Part shown: positions 1-10,449 of the stretch, one piece after another
Layout: the number at the start of each line of letters is the position of its first letter
Position numbering within the stretch: the stretch's first letter is position 1
Assembly: GCF_905147045.1 (NCBI RefSeq)
Contig: NC_065918.1
Span: 12,276,001 to 12,340,000, forward strand
Length of the DNA: 64,000 nucleotides
Direction: 5' to 3'
Source of the DNA: Nymphalis io
Taxonomy: Eukaryota; Arthropoda; Insecta; Lepidoptera; Nymphalidae
Program-made: the position numbers and the translations under genes
Notes under the pieces: model-generated
The model's input: the letters and a program-made list of their open reading frames with translations, nothing else
Told to the model about the DNA's origin: nothing
Databases searched by the model: none

Positions 1-95
1 TTAAAGGGTGAGTAAGCTATATTATATATATTATGCTATATTTATTATAGCACCAATATCAATGGGCGATGCTGACGACGATGGCTTTTTTGTGG
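1..95 (+). repeat. Decayed fragment of the A-tailed SINE family
   Basis: The first bases resemble the middle of the SINE seen intact at 3307-3604 (a 'aaagggtgagt' block). Bases around 50-85 resemble its 'gccaatgtctatgggcg...tgac' segment. An AT-rich stretch separates the two and the A-tail is missing, so this is an old broken copy running off the window edge. From about 96 to 578 I see no gene. Confidence 0.5.
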
Positions 96-580
96 TAATA
101 CTTACAAAATAATTAGTTCTCCGTATAAATCAATAAAAAAATTATACAAATTATAAAGAGAATTTACTTGTGGACAAGTTTATTTAACATCTTTTATAGC
201 CTCTGCAGAATCACATCACAGCAATATATCTATCAAGTTCACGAAGTATTAAGTCGCCGCGAACAATCTTTAGTATAAACATTTACAAAGATTGTGGTAT
301 TACTTGAATACTTAAATCAGCTTACTTATATACAGTTGCTAATATGAATTTATTATTTCATATTTCTTACAAATAAACAAAATGTTTTTAATTTTTATTA
401 ATAAATGAAGTAAATAAAATCAATGATATTATTATCATAGACTAGCTATGCCAGATTCACCCGCGACTAACTTAAAAAATTACTTAGAGCAGACTTATAA
501 TATTTCAGTATATACAACATTTTTAGTTTTATTTTCGTCGGATATTAGTATTTATTTGGTTTTTGCTACACCCAGATATA

Positions 581-612
581 CACTGGCCGCCAAAAAAATC
601 GACCCACCCGTA
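581..612 (+). repeat. Left terminal inverted repeat of the Tc1-like element
   Basis: This stretch pairs with 2171-2202 in inverted orientation. The shared core is ggcc-g/t-cc, seven A, then tcgaccca. The matching outer flank is TA. The similarity weakens inward of about base 612. Confidence 0.85.
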
Positions 613-915
613 TTTTTTTACTTACAAAGGTGTTATCTTAACTATGCGACGACCTAGGTGGATTGTTTTACTTATGGGACATACATTTAACATTTTATTA
701 CCCACTTGATATTGATTTGGAGGAGTTGTAAGTGTTATTGAGGATATTTGGAATATTTTTAAAGTATTGATAAGAAAACGTTACTTTGTGCACAAAGTGC
801 ATGGTTAGTTTATTTCCAGTTCTTAACGCGGAGTCATCTCGGTTCGATGTTTATTATTGATTAAGTGTATGAAACTTTGTTGAAACAATAATTTTAATAA
901 GTTTAAACATAAAAA

Positions 916-1935
916 ATGGATACTACTGAAGCAGAAGCTGCTCAAATCGTAGCTCTTATTCATGAGGGGTTAAGTCAGCGAAATGTGGCTAGAACACTAA
1001 AATTAAGTCGTTCAGCGGTGCGAAGAGTGTACAAACGCTACTTGGAGACTAAGGAGTATCGCCGGAGACCAGGATCTGGCAGGGGGCGTGTCACGAACCC
1101 GACCGATGACCGTTTTATTGGTTGGACGTCTTTAAGAAACCGACATCTTTCGGCTGTTGACGTTCAAGGTAGACTCCGAGAAAGTCGTGGAGTGTCTGTG
1201 AGTGAAAATACTGTAAGAAGAAGACTTCGAGAGCAAAACTTAACCCCTCACAAGCCAGCAACAGGACCAAAACTCACAGCATCCCATCGACAAGCAAGAC
1301 TACAATTTGCTAGGCAGCACGTCGATTGGACACTGGACCAATGGGAGACAGTATTGTTCAGTGATGAAAGCCGAATGTCTCTAGTAGGCTCTGATGGACG
1401 ACGTAACCTCATGCGAAGGCCAGGAGAACGCTACTCTCAGTGTTGCATTCGAGAAACAGTCCGATTTGGTGGAGGCTCTACAATGTTTTGGGGAGGTATT
1501 TCTTTGACGGGACGCACAGAGCTGGTTTTTTTCCGTAATCGCGCTGTTAATGCTGAAACTTACATAACGGACATTCTGGAGCCTCATGTGATGCCTTACG
1601 CTGGATATATTGGGGATAATTTCCAACTTATGCACGACAACGCACGACCTCACGTCGCTAGAATTGTTAAAGACTATCTCAGGGAAGTCGAAATTCCAGT
1701 TATGCAGTGGCCAGCCAATAGTCCGGACTTAAACCCGATAGAGCACCTCTGGGACCAGCTAAAACGTACGGTTCGAGCACGAAATCCAATTCCAGAAACC
1801 CTGAATCAACTGGAAGCTGCCCTAACTGAAGAATGGCAACGGACCCCACAGGAAGACATTAAAAAGCTAATCAGGTCACTTAATAGGCGTATGCAGGCAG
1901 TGATTAGGTCAAGAGGAGGAAACACTCCCTATTAA
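916..1935 (+). CDS. Tc1-like transposase (DD34E), intact open reading frame
   Basis: The 339-residue protein catalyses cut-and-paste transposition of the surrounding element. Residues about 5-45 form a helix-turn-helix that should bind the terminal repeat, followed by a basic GRPR-like linker (RRPGSGRGR, about 50-58) and a second HTH-like region to about residue 110. The catalytic triad is visible: D150 in FSDES, D241 in MHDNARPH and E276 in SPDLNPIEHLW. Exactly 34 residues lie between D241 and E276, which is the Tc1 spacing. The length matches full Tc1-family transposases. The ATG at 916 follows aaaa and begins the only long frame. There is no frameshift or premature stop, unlike all other transposon genes here. 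I infer that it may still be active, or was until recently. Confidence 0.95.
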   Translation: MDTTEAEAAQIVALIHEGLSQRNVARTLKLSRSAVRRVYKRYLETKEYRRRPGSGRGRVTNPTDDRFIGWTSLRNRHLSAVDVQGRLRESRGVSVSENTVRRRLREQNLTPHKPATGPKLTASHRQARLQFARQHVDWTLDQWETVLFSDESRMSLVGSDGRRNLMRRPGERYSQCCIRETVRFGGGSTMFWGGISLTGRTELVFFRNRAVNAETYITDILEPHVMPYAGYIGDNFQLMHDNARPHVARIVKDYLREVEIPVMQWPANSPDLNPIEHLWDQLKRTVRARNPIPETLNQLEAALTEEWQRTPQEDIKKLIRSLNRRMQAVIRSRGGNTPY

Positions 1936-2170
1936 AGTAAGATTTAGGCACCCAAATTTAAAAACAAACGGCATAATCGTTTTGTACACAAAAAAATAAA
2001 ATTGCGTAAAATTTTGTGTTTTCGTGTTTTGTCACATATTTACCTAAAAACCTATTTTTTGCGCACTATTTCTGTTTTTGTACAATCCTACAATTGCATT
2101 TTTTCATTATCAATCTTAAAAATATAAATATGTGGTAGTTTAAAACCATACGACAGCTTTTTTACAAAAA

Positions 2171-2202
2171 ATGTAGGTGGGTCGATTTTTTTGGAGGCCA
2201 GG
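2171..2202 (+). repeat. Right terminal inverted repeat of the Tc1-like element
   Basis: This is the inverted partner of 581-612. The strand-swapped core is tgggtcga followed by seven T, then ggaggcc. TA follows at 2203. From 2205 to about 3250 I see AT-rich sequence without a supported gene. Confidence 0.85.
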
Positions 2203-3249
2203 TAGATAGGACAACGTACAATAGGAATCATACATGAGAAAAACATCATTCTCTGTGCTTTATTTTTTGTGACTGCAAACGATACTTTTACAGGAAATTG
2301 TGTCCTTTTAAAACTAAAACGTAAATCTGTTTTCCGCCCAGAGCTAATACTGCTAGCGTTTTTGCCACCATTCCACGCGGTCACGATTTGTACTATTTTT
2401 TAAGTATTTTTAATTTTCATTTGTATATATTTAAGGCTTTACTTCACTTGTCAAACCAAAGTATAAATTTAACAAAACCATGAAAAAATATACATGCGGC
2501 TACGAAACGAAAGATAAACTTTAACTTCCAAATTTATTTATAAACCGAAAATAAATACTTATGTATGTACGAGTATTTTCAAACAACAACTACCCGTTGT
2601 AATAATACCTCTGTCAAAACTGTCAAAAGTACTACAAACTGTCTATGGTCTTATGTCGATATCTTTCAAAAGAATTAATATTTTATAAAAACGACTTTGG
2701 AAGTAATGCATTATCTTAGGACAAATTTGATTACCATATAAAAGACTATAGTCAATCTTAAAAGAAGTAAGAACTTTAAAAGTTAACCGACATACACCAG
2801 CATAAGCTGAATCCTATTTAATATGATTGATCATATAGATCTGAGTTCAACTTCCATTGGAAGTTCTAAATCTCTGTAACTGTCCATTTATTAACTTTCT
2901 TTTGTTCCTATAAACTTTCAATCATCATCATTTTACAGACTGTAATTTATAGGTAGGTAAAGTTCCAGCCAATTCTACTGAACAGTTATTTAATAACAAT
3001 AAAGATCTAAGATTGGCGTGTACAAACGCACAGACAAACAGATAAACAAACAAACAATCGGCCAAAATTTCTAACAATCACTGTTTGGGCTCTATTGCGT
3101 TGATAAAGTTAATAGTTTTACTCAAATATCTTCCATGTACAGACAGCGATCAGTTACAGATTTATTGCAATAGATCAGATTATAGATCAATATATTATTT
3201 CTAATGACGAAAGGAAAGTAGCCCTAAATACTGACAGTCAAACATAGTA

Positions 3250-3302
3250 CAGGTCATTGGTTACTGGTTACCATCAGCCGTGAACATCGGCGCTGTAAGA
3301 AA
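3250..3302 (-). repeat. 3' part of an old A-tailed SINE, split by a younger copy
   Basis: Read on the - strand, this resembles the SINE segment running from 'tttcttacagcgcc' through the 'ggtgaccacttaccatcaggtgg' block. The rest of the same old copy lies at 3605-3778. The + strand copy at 3307-3604 sits between the two halves. Confidence 0.65.
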
Positions 3303-3306
3303 TTTT

Positions 3307-3604
3307 ACTGGTGGTAGGGCTTTGTGCAAGCTCGTCTGGGTAGGTACCACCCACTCATCAGATATTCTACCGCAAAACAGCAATACTTGGTATTGTTGTG
3401 TTCCGGTTTGAAGGGTGAGTGAGCCAGTGTAATTACAGGCACAAGGGACATAAAATCTTAGTTCCCAAGGTTGGTGGCGCATTGGATATGTAAGCGATGG
3501 TTGACATTTCTTACAATGCTAATGTCTAAGAGCGTTGGTGACCACTTAGCATCAGGTGGCCCATATGCTCGTCCGCCTTCCTATTCTATAAAAAAAAAAA
3601 AAAA
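3307..3604 (+). mobile_element. A-tailed SINE family, well-preserved copy 1
   Basis: The element starts at actggtggtagggc and ends in ctattctata plus a run of about 14 A. It is very similar over its whole length to copies at 16851-17144 and 25319-25612. The 3' A-run gives a + orientation and points to spread by reverse transcription. I see no clear A-box/B-box tRNA head, so its origin (tRNA, LINE 3' end or other) is open. I recognise this sequence as frequent in butterfly genomes. Short open frames on both strands are by-products of the repeat. Confidence 0.85.
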
Positions 3605-3778
3605 TATTAACCATTCCGTACATCTTCAATGCGCCACCGACTTCGGGAACATAGATGATAGATGTTATGTCCATGTGTATTCGGAACACAACAATACCAA
3701 TTATTGTTATACTGTTTGGCTGTTGAATATGTGATGAGTGGGTGGTACCAGCCTAGCTTTCACAAAGCCTTACCACTA
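3605..3778 (-). repeat. 5' part of an old A-tailed SINE (other half of a nested pair)
   Basis: The - strand reads from 'agtggtaaggctttgtgaaagct' through 'accacccactcatca' and 'tattgttgtgttccg' to 'ggtggcgcattg' and 'ggaatggttaat'. This is the order of the family 5' part with many substitutions. It joins 3250-3302 as one older insertion. Confidence 0.75.
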
Positions 3779-3874
3779 AGTTATAAATCGGATATTTGAC
3801 ATGTTATTTTAAGTATAGTGTAACAGAAACAAAAATTAAATCTTATTCGTCTTAATCTTGTCGAGTAATAGTTA

Positions 3875-4255
3875 ATAATAATAATAATGTCCTCCAGACC
3901 GATTTCGCCACGCCACGGCGGCCAATCTCAAGAGAGATTAGCCAACTACGCAGGAGATATTATAGTGCACAAATATGTGCGCAAACACAGGTGCACTCTA
4001 TTCCCTAACTCTCATAATCCGATGGGACGGCAATCCGACACGACCGGAAAGAGTTCAGGCGCAGGACCTACGGCTTTACGTGCTTTCCGAGGCACGGGAG
4101 TGTACACACTTCTAACTTCCAGACTCCGGGCTGCTACTGAGAATTTTTCTGACAGAAAAACCCAATAACTTTTTATTGGCCCGACCTGGGAATTGAACCC
4201 AGGACCTACGGGTCTGCGGCCTTATATCAAGCCACTAGACCAACGAGGCAGTAAT
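3875..4255 (-). mobile_element. tRNA-headed SINE with ATT-repeat tail, flanked by an 11-bp target duplication
   Basis: Read on the - strand, the head (about 4250 to 4178) is tRNA-like: tggtctagtggc as A box and gggttcaattcc as B box of an RNA polymerase III promoter. A unique body follows (from about 4177 down to 3890) and then an (ATT)n tail at 3889-3875. AGTAATAGTTA occurs at 3864-3874 and again at 4256-4266, a perfect 11-bp target-site duplication. The element is therefore complete and fairly young. The acceptor stem of the tRNA-like head pairs poorly, so this is not a functional tRNA gene. Confidence 0.9.
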
Positions 4256-4303
4256 AGTAATAGTTATTTTACTAGCAACGGCAGCCTCATAGTTAAGTTA
4301 AGT

Positions 4304-4354
4304 CTAAAACAATTATAACTTGGTGCAGAGTGCACCAAGTTATAATTGTTTTAG
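4304..4354. repeat. Perfect 24-bp inverted repeat with 3-base spacer
   Basis: Arms 4304-4327 and 4331-4354 are exact reverse complements, separated only by gag. The centre reads ggtgca-gag-tgcacc. No known transposon end is recognisable in the arms. From 4355 to 5085 I see no gene. Confidence 0.9.
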
Positions 4355-5085
4355 AAACATGATTTCAAATTTAAATACTTGAACTCATTTAACTTGAGCT
4401 TACAAAACTGTTTCTACTTAAAATAGATTGTAGCTACGACTTTAATAACAGTCTTTTCAATTCCGAAATATATTTTTAATTCGATTTTTCAAAGCCACGA
4501 ATATAGTAATACTGGGGCTAACTACAATAGAATTATTCAAATGTAAATTATGTTAGACTTAATATTCACAAAGTATCTTTTGTTCGCGATAAAAGTGCCA
4601 GGATTATTTCAGGGAAATAAAAAATATAAATGTAAGAGGAAATTTATAATCGCACGAAATGAAAATCAATTCCAAGTGCTGTTTGTTACAATAAGTTCGT
4701 GTTCCCTACACGTGTAGGGAACAATCGCTTGGCATCTTTTAATATTAATCTTATTATTCGGCCAAGTTAACTGAAACGAAAACGTAAAAATCATAAATAA
4801 TTTCATTAAAATAATTTGCTGTATTTAGTATTTATCAATAATTTGCCAATAGCCACAGAACAGTAATTTATATATTTTCCAAGTAAAGTATCGAGATTTT
4901 CCCCCCTTATTTAGATTGCACAAACAATAGCTCATGAAAATAGCATGTGTGAAATTTTTGAGGAAAAATCTTATCTTCTATTTATTATTATTATTAGTAA
5001 GGTCTTAAGATTTTCATATGGTTACGGTGCCTTTGTTGTAAGAAACAAAATTTATAAAAAAAATTACCGCCCTTTAAACCTGCCG

Positions 5086-5330
5086 CCCTATGTAGCCTAC
5101 TCAGCCTGCTGGTAAATCACCTCAAGCAACCCATGAATCTAAAGATTACGGGTTCAAACCATTGCAAGCACTACTGAAGTACCACCACATGTGTTTAATT
5201 TAATTCATCTCGTGCTCGTCGGTGAAGGAAAACATCGTGAGGAAACCGATGCGATACTTGGGTCGCAGGAAAATCATTGGAGCGTGATGAAGTAATATTT
5301 AAGCCTTCTTTTCAAAAGTGTTGCAATAAT
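5086..5330 (+). repeat. Second tRNA-headed SINE family, degraded copy
   Basis: A B-box-like acgggttcaaacc at about 5149-5161 is followed by gcaagcac. Then comes the block 'catctcgtgctcg-cggtgaaggaaaacatcgtgaggaaacc' (about 5206-5249), and finally a decayed 'ccttctcctcaaag'-like 3' end. I know this as a common lepidopteran SINE. Related copies lie at 8541, 24197, 42721 and 56926. Confidence 0.75.
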
Positions 5331-8300
5331 TTGAAATTTAATCATAGGATACTTCGAAACTAATGATATGATTAATTGAAGTAGACAAGCGTGGTGAATT
5401 ATAAACATGCCCTTATCGTCGCATCTACTACGAATATAGATACTAAACCTTTCTTGTAAAGGTCATAAAGACGATTATTGGATAAATTTACAATAACATA
5501 AACATATCAATAAATTATTTTATCTTTTCTAATATAAGTACTATGTAGGAAGCAATTAAGTGTATTTATAGACATCGCCTAACTTTTATTTTCGGAACTA
5601 TAAAGAAGCAAGAGCTCATACTTTATTTACCATTTACCACTTAGTTAATAATTTAACTATCACAATACTCGTATATATGTATGTACGTTAATCTTCGATG
5701 ATCCTACATATCCAAGCTTTCAGGTATCTTTTTTGAGTGCTATGGAAGTAATATATCAAGGTAGAATGTGCGTTTTTATGTAACTTTTGAGTGCAACGTG
5801 GCTGATGGAAAATATTTCACATCCTTCCACAATTGGTCTTCTACCAATCAATAAAGATCGGAAGGTAGAAGCAACGTCTTATCAGAGCCAATTAGCGCTA
5901 ATAGACTGAATATGGTTACATATAACTGTCTACAAAATGTAAAACGGAATTAATGGTGTTGCATGTTTGCTCTCGATTTTAAATGTTTAATTTGACTAAT
6001 AATAATATTAGAGGCAAAATGTAGTTGTGGTCACCAATCGAGTCGATCTGTTTCAATGCCTAATAAATAGATAGGTAAAATAATCGTTTAAATATTGAAA
6101 TTTATATACATATTATACAAATGGGAATACTTGTTTTGTTTGTCATTGTCATTATCATTGACGCAACAATAAATCTGTACTTCTATACTAATATTATAAA
6201 TGCGAAAGTAACTCTATCTGCCTGTTTCGCTTTAAATATTAAACCAATGAACTGATTTAAAAAAAATTGTATAAAGAAGTTTGAACAGCAAGGAAGGTCA
6301 TAGGTTGGCTTGCCCTGCACCCTCACTTAAACAGAAAAACTAATAATTAATATTTTAATAAATTTCAGTCATATTTAATCGGCAAGCCTTAATGAAATAA
6401 CTATAGGTAAGATTCGTGTATAGATCATGTAAACGTAAAAAAGTTTTGACTGGTTCGAATTATTATCCCTACAAACACTTCTCCGACCAAGCACGTGCTT
6501 AAATCACACCGTACCTCGACAAGATTACCTCATATACTTAATTGTAACAGTACGCTATCACGTTACGATAATCATTAACGATATTGCACTAGTTCACTTA
6601 ATATTTATACATTATAACATAATATTACTAATACAATTCATAGAAGAGTGTATATTTATGCAGCTCGACCCGGTTTTCTATATCAATTTCAATGATATAA
6701 AAAGATTGATAAGTGGCTATTAAGAAACTAAGAGGAATGAATATTTCTAAATAATAACAGCCGCTAAAACCGTATATTTCTAAATATAAATTTATTTAAT
6801 TGTCATAAGAAGCATACAAGTTTATTATACGGATATATCATCATCATTATTTCTATAATTCCTTAGTAGATGTTTTTGTTCACCAATATAAGTTAGATCA
6901 AATGCAAATGAGTGTGGATATGGGAGAATATTAGACCTTAGAAATGGCGTTTAAATCGAACAATTCTCATATTAATAAAATAGAATATAAAAATGTTTAT
7001 GCGTTTTCTGGAAATAGACCTTTGCCAAAAGACCTTTGCTAAACGGTAATTTACACAATGTACACACATGTAATTACACAATTTTAAAACAATTAATTAC
7101 TTTTTCAAAGTAAGTAAAAAGGACAAAAAAGCTAAACATATCCGATTTTTTCTTCTGTTACATTAAAGTATTATGAAATCAGGTACCATATATTTAAAAA
7201 CGTGACAGTGTCCTGTGCCACGTGCAAGAATATTAAGATCTTTATGATTCTGAAATCTTACTATACAACAAGGCAAAAAACCTAACAAGATACCCTTTCA
7301 TACAATAATAAGTATATAATATAATCTACTTTGGTATGAATAGAAATGAGTTAGCCTTGATTGAAATGCTTGAGAGACTGCTGTGGGTTTTAGTTGAAAT
7401 TTGGGGTCATTTTTGGCAAGACGCTAATGCTTCGTAACAAATCTATAAAAACTAATTAATAATATGATAATTATTAAAATAAACAAGACTCAAACAATAT
7501 CAAATCGTTATTCGGAAATGAAAAATATTTTTTATCTACGTCATTGCAAAATACATTAATGAAAATAACGGTTTTTTTATAATATTAAAAAACAAAAAAT
7601 GCGTTGAGGTTACGATTTTACGTTACCCTTTTTCGTTTCTATTTGCTTTGATATACTTTAAAACGTGATGGCAGTCTAAATCCACGTGCAAGTGTATTAC
7701 GCTATCTACATAAAGTTAAATTTGGTTAAAAACTTGGGAGACTGACACAGGCCGTTTTGTTCGGTTATTTTATTTTTGTTTAACAAAGATCTATCATCTG
7801 CTTATAAGCTTTGATAAAGAGAATATTTCTTATGCACTAAAACTTTACGCTTCTCTTGATTTGTGGTGACCGACACAGGGACATCTATTAAGGTTACATC
7901 GGTGTCTACAGCAGGTGCAGTCGTACTGCCACGTATATTTAACGATGGCGTTTGGAATCACATTATATTAAATTCCTAGACAGGAGTGCTCTGTGCTACA
8001 ACCGTGCTCAGTACTAGACGATACCATCTTATTTGATTTCTAAGACATAACCTTTTTGAGAAAAAGCAACTAAACACGGCTTTTATTGAAAAACGATTGC
8101 AGTTAATTATTTTAGTTATTGAATTTATGCTCTGAAAGTATTTCGTTTTCGCTGAACTACATAACCGTACTATGAAAATTTGTACTTTTTTGTGCTCAAT
8201 AACATAACATTACGTTCGAAAATAATGCAGTAACAGTTTAATAAATTATTTATTAAGAACATGGTCAATATAAATTTACTTCTGGAATGTTCACCCACGT

Positions 8301-8540
8301 TGAAATACAATTAAACGTCAAATCAACTTGTTTAGACATAATAAAACTGAAAATTTTGCGCACAATGAAGGATAAACTGTAGCTGGCAAGTATCAACTGA
8401 ATATGATTTTTCTTTTCATTGCTATAACCATTAAATTGGAATTGGTCATGCTAATGTTATAGACACAAAATTAAATTTAGTATTATCATTATATAAAATA
8501 AACATAAATAAATTTATTGTTTTAGTTAGAAATAAATAAT
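5331..8540. other. Non-coding AT-rich stretch
   Basis: No open frame here has protein-like composition or plausible splice neighbours. One recognisable element is a repeat at 6180-6290, listed separately. The rest reads as ordinary intergenic sequence or far-upstream intron. Confidence 0.5.
6180..6290 (+). repeat. Interspersed repeat with 'aatattataaatgcgaaagt' start
   Basis: The sequence actaatattataaatgcgaaagt is followed by ct/gt-rich sequence and 'aaccaatgaactgattt'. It recurs in altered form at 59638-59745, and a related - strand segment may lie at 30700-30755. It is a frequent insect repeat. The class cannot be decided from these fragments. Confidence 0.5.
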
Positions 8541-8611
8541 ATAAACCTTCTCCTCAAAAAGAGGAGAGGAGGCCTTTAGCTCAGCAGTGGGACATTCACA
8601 GGCTGTTACGG
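8541..8611 (+). repeat. 3' end of the second tRNA-headed SINE family
   Basis: The block 'aaaccttctcctcaaaaagaggagaggaggcc' is followed by 'cagcagtggga' and 'acaggctgttac', the 3' end of this SINE type. The head and body are missing, so it is a 5'-truncated copy. Confidence 0.75.
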
Positions 8612-9289
8612 ATTACGGAAATTTATTGTTTGTGTTTATTTTATAATTTTTTAGATTTATTTTAAATATTTTGTCTGCTATGTGTACTGAATCAAATAAG
8701 CTTTTCTTACCTCTAAATATAATTTTCTCGTTATCCAATTACTGGTGTAATCATTTTATTTTTAGATCATCTAATATATTTTCTTTTGAGGGTTGTTTTT
8801 TCCTTGTACTGTTTATGAAAGCTAAAATAATATCTTTTATATTTATTTTTAAACGTTTGTTTCTTTTTGTGAATATGTTTCGATATCTTCGCCAACTTTA
8901 CATCGATTTTCTATTTTTGAATTGATTAAACATGGAATTTCCATTTGACACTCTTGACACCATTATTGTCTTCGTAGTCATAATTTGTACTGTAACTGTT
9001 GCACACTTTGTATGCGAAGCGGCATGCTGGTAAATTTATTTTTTATTATTTCTGTTTATGTAAGGTTCCAAAGTAATAATTACTTAAATAAATATTTATT
9101 TCTAACTAAAACAAAAAAAAACGAAATACAAACTGACTTCAAAAAATTTGCCTACATACTAAATACTTTTATGTGTTTACTGAAACTACAAACTTAAAAA
9201 TAATATTAGAATATAATATTATTTTTAAAGTATAATAGAAAATTAAATCAATATATTATATAATTAATGAATATATTCTTAGAATCAAT

Positions 9290-10290
9290 GTTAGACAGAG
9301 ATATTCAATATGATCACCAAATTCAAAAGTCTAACACAGGAACACAACTGTTCTTCGAGCACTTTGTGGAAAAAGGGTCCCACTCTTTTCTTGGGTCTTG
9401 CGCTGCTTCCAACACACATTGCTCGAAGACTTTCGACTTGAAACTCTGCGGTATTTTGGATGAGAAGATATCGTGTTGTTTCCCGAAGACTACCCAGCTG
9501 AGTTGGATTCGACGATTGACCGCTTTCTCGAAGTTGAACTAGGTAGTAGTTGGATGGTCTGATCTAGGTAAACATAGTTGTTTACAACTTTGAGTTTTTT
9601 TCAGAATTTCAGAATTTCCATCCTCGACTTGAGAGGTTGCAACATGGATGTTCGACATGACTTTCGTCTTGTCCATGTTCATTTTTAGACTTATTTTGAG
9701 ATCCTGCTGAGGTCATCGAGCATAGTGCCGAGGTCTTCCAAGGTCTCAGCCATAATCACAATGTTGTCGGCAAATCGAAGATGAGTAATGCAGCGGTAAA
9801 TAGTTTCGGAGATATCACGTCTCCCTGTCTTACGCCTCTCTGCAGTAGGATAGATTTTGAGTTTTGGTCCTGGAGTCGGATTGACATGGTGGCTTTCTCG
9901 TATAAGCAATTTAACACCTTGATATATCAGTAATTGATTTGGCACCTTTGAAGAGACTTCAGCACGGTTTCAGCTTTGGTCAGTCAGGTTTCGATCGAAT
10001 TAAAAGCTTTCTCATAGTCCACAAACGCTAAGCAAAGTGGCTGGTTATACTCCTCGGTCTTCTGTATAACTTGCCGCATAGTATGTATGTGGTCTATGGT
10101 GCTAAAACCTTTTCAGAAACCAGCTTGTTCGGGTGGCTGGAAGTTGTCAAGCCTTCGCTCGAGACAATTCGTAATGAGTCTCGAAAACAACTTGGTAAAG
10201 GCAGTTACCACAGCTGTTACCAAGGCTAGGAATACCAGGGCTGCCGGAGACTATGGGCGGTGGTTTGGTTGTAATAATCATTGAGAGGAT
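9290..10290 (-). pseudogene. RTE-type non-LTR reverse transcriptase remnant
   Basis: Read on the - strand, the pieces follow the order of an RTE-clade reverse transcriptase. They are a finger region with QAGF and STIDHIHT (about 10130-10070), motif A in LAFVDYEKAF (about 10030-10000), RGVRQGDVISPKLF (about 9845-9805), motif C as LRFADNIVIMAET (about 9780-9745), and a thumb segment FEKAVNRRIQL...FSSKIPQSFKSKVFEQCVL (about 9537-9420). Several stop codons and frame changes separate these pieces. Motif C has FADN where FADD is expected. The 5' endonuclease and the true 3' end are not recognisable, so this is a dead 5'-truncated copy. Confidence 0.85.
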
Positions 10291-10449
10291 ATGCCATAAT
10301 CGCCACGCTTGGCAGACGGGTTGGCGATCGCAGTAAGTTGGTCATAGTACTCAGAGAGACGCTGCTGCCCGTTCTCTGGTATATATTCCCTCGGGTCGAC
10401 TTTTGACCTTGTTGAAATGGGATGGTGATATTCGTCGCCGTCACTATTA

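Larger units (their letters stand above)
579..2204 (+). mobile_element. Tc1/mariner-type DNA transposon, apparently full length
   Basis: The left end, after TA at 579-580, reads cactggccgcc, then an A run, then tcgacccaccc (581-609). The right end carries the inverted counterpart at about 2176-2202, and TA follows at 2203-2204. The two ends match as imperfect inverted repeats of about 30 bp, differing by one indel near the tip and a few substitutions. TA is the target-site duplication expected for this superfamily. The element is about 1.6 kb and holds a single open transposase gene (916-1935). A poly(A) signal candidate (AATAAA) lies at 1995-2000. The order of ends, gene and size is that of a complete Tc1-like element. 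Confidence 0.9.

Noticed and set aside
448..657. A 69-codon open frame on +
   Set aside because: It spans the left terminal repeat of the Tc1-like element and its TA site, has low-complexity hydrophobic content and no relatives I recognise.
3261..3482. Open frame on - recurring at 25494-25300
   Set aside because: The same peptide appears in two SINE copies; it is a repeat by-product, not a gene family.
3887..4168. A 93-codon open frame on +
   Set aside because: It is the antisense of the tRNA-headed SINE body.
4178..4250. A tRNA gene on -
   Set aside because: A and B boxes are good, but the acceptor stem pairs badly and the sequence runs on into a SINE body with ATT tail and target duplication.
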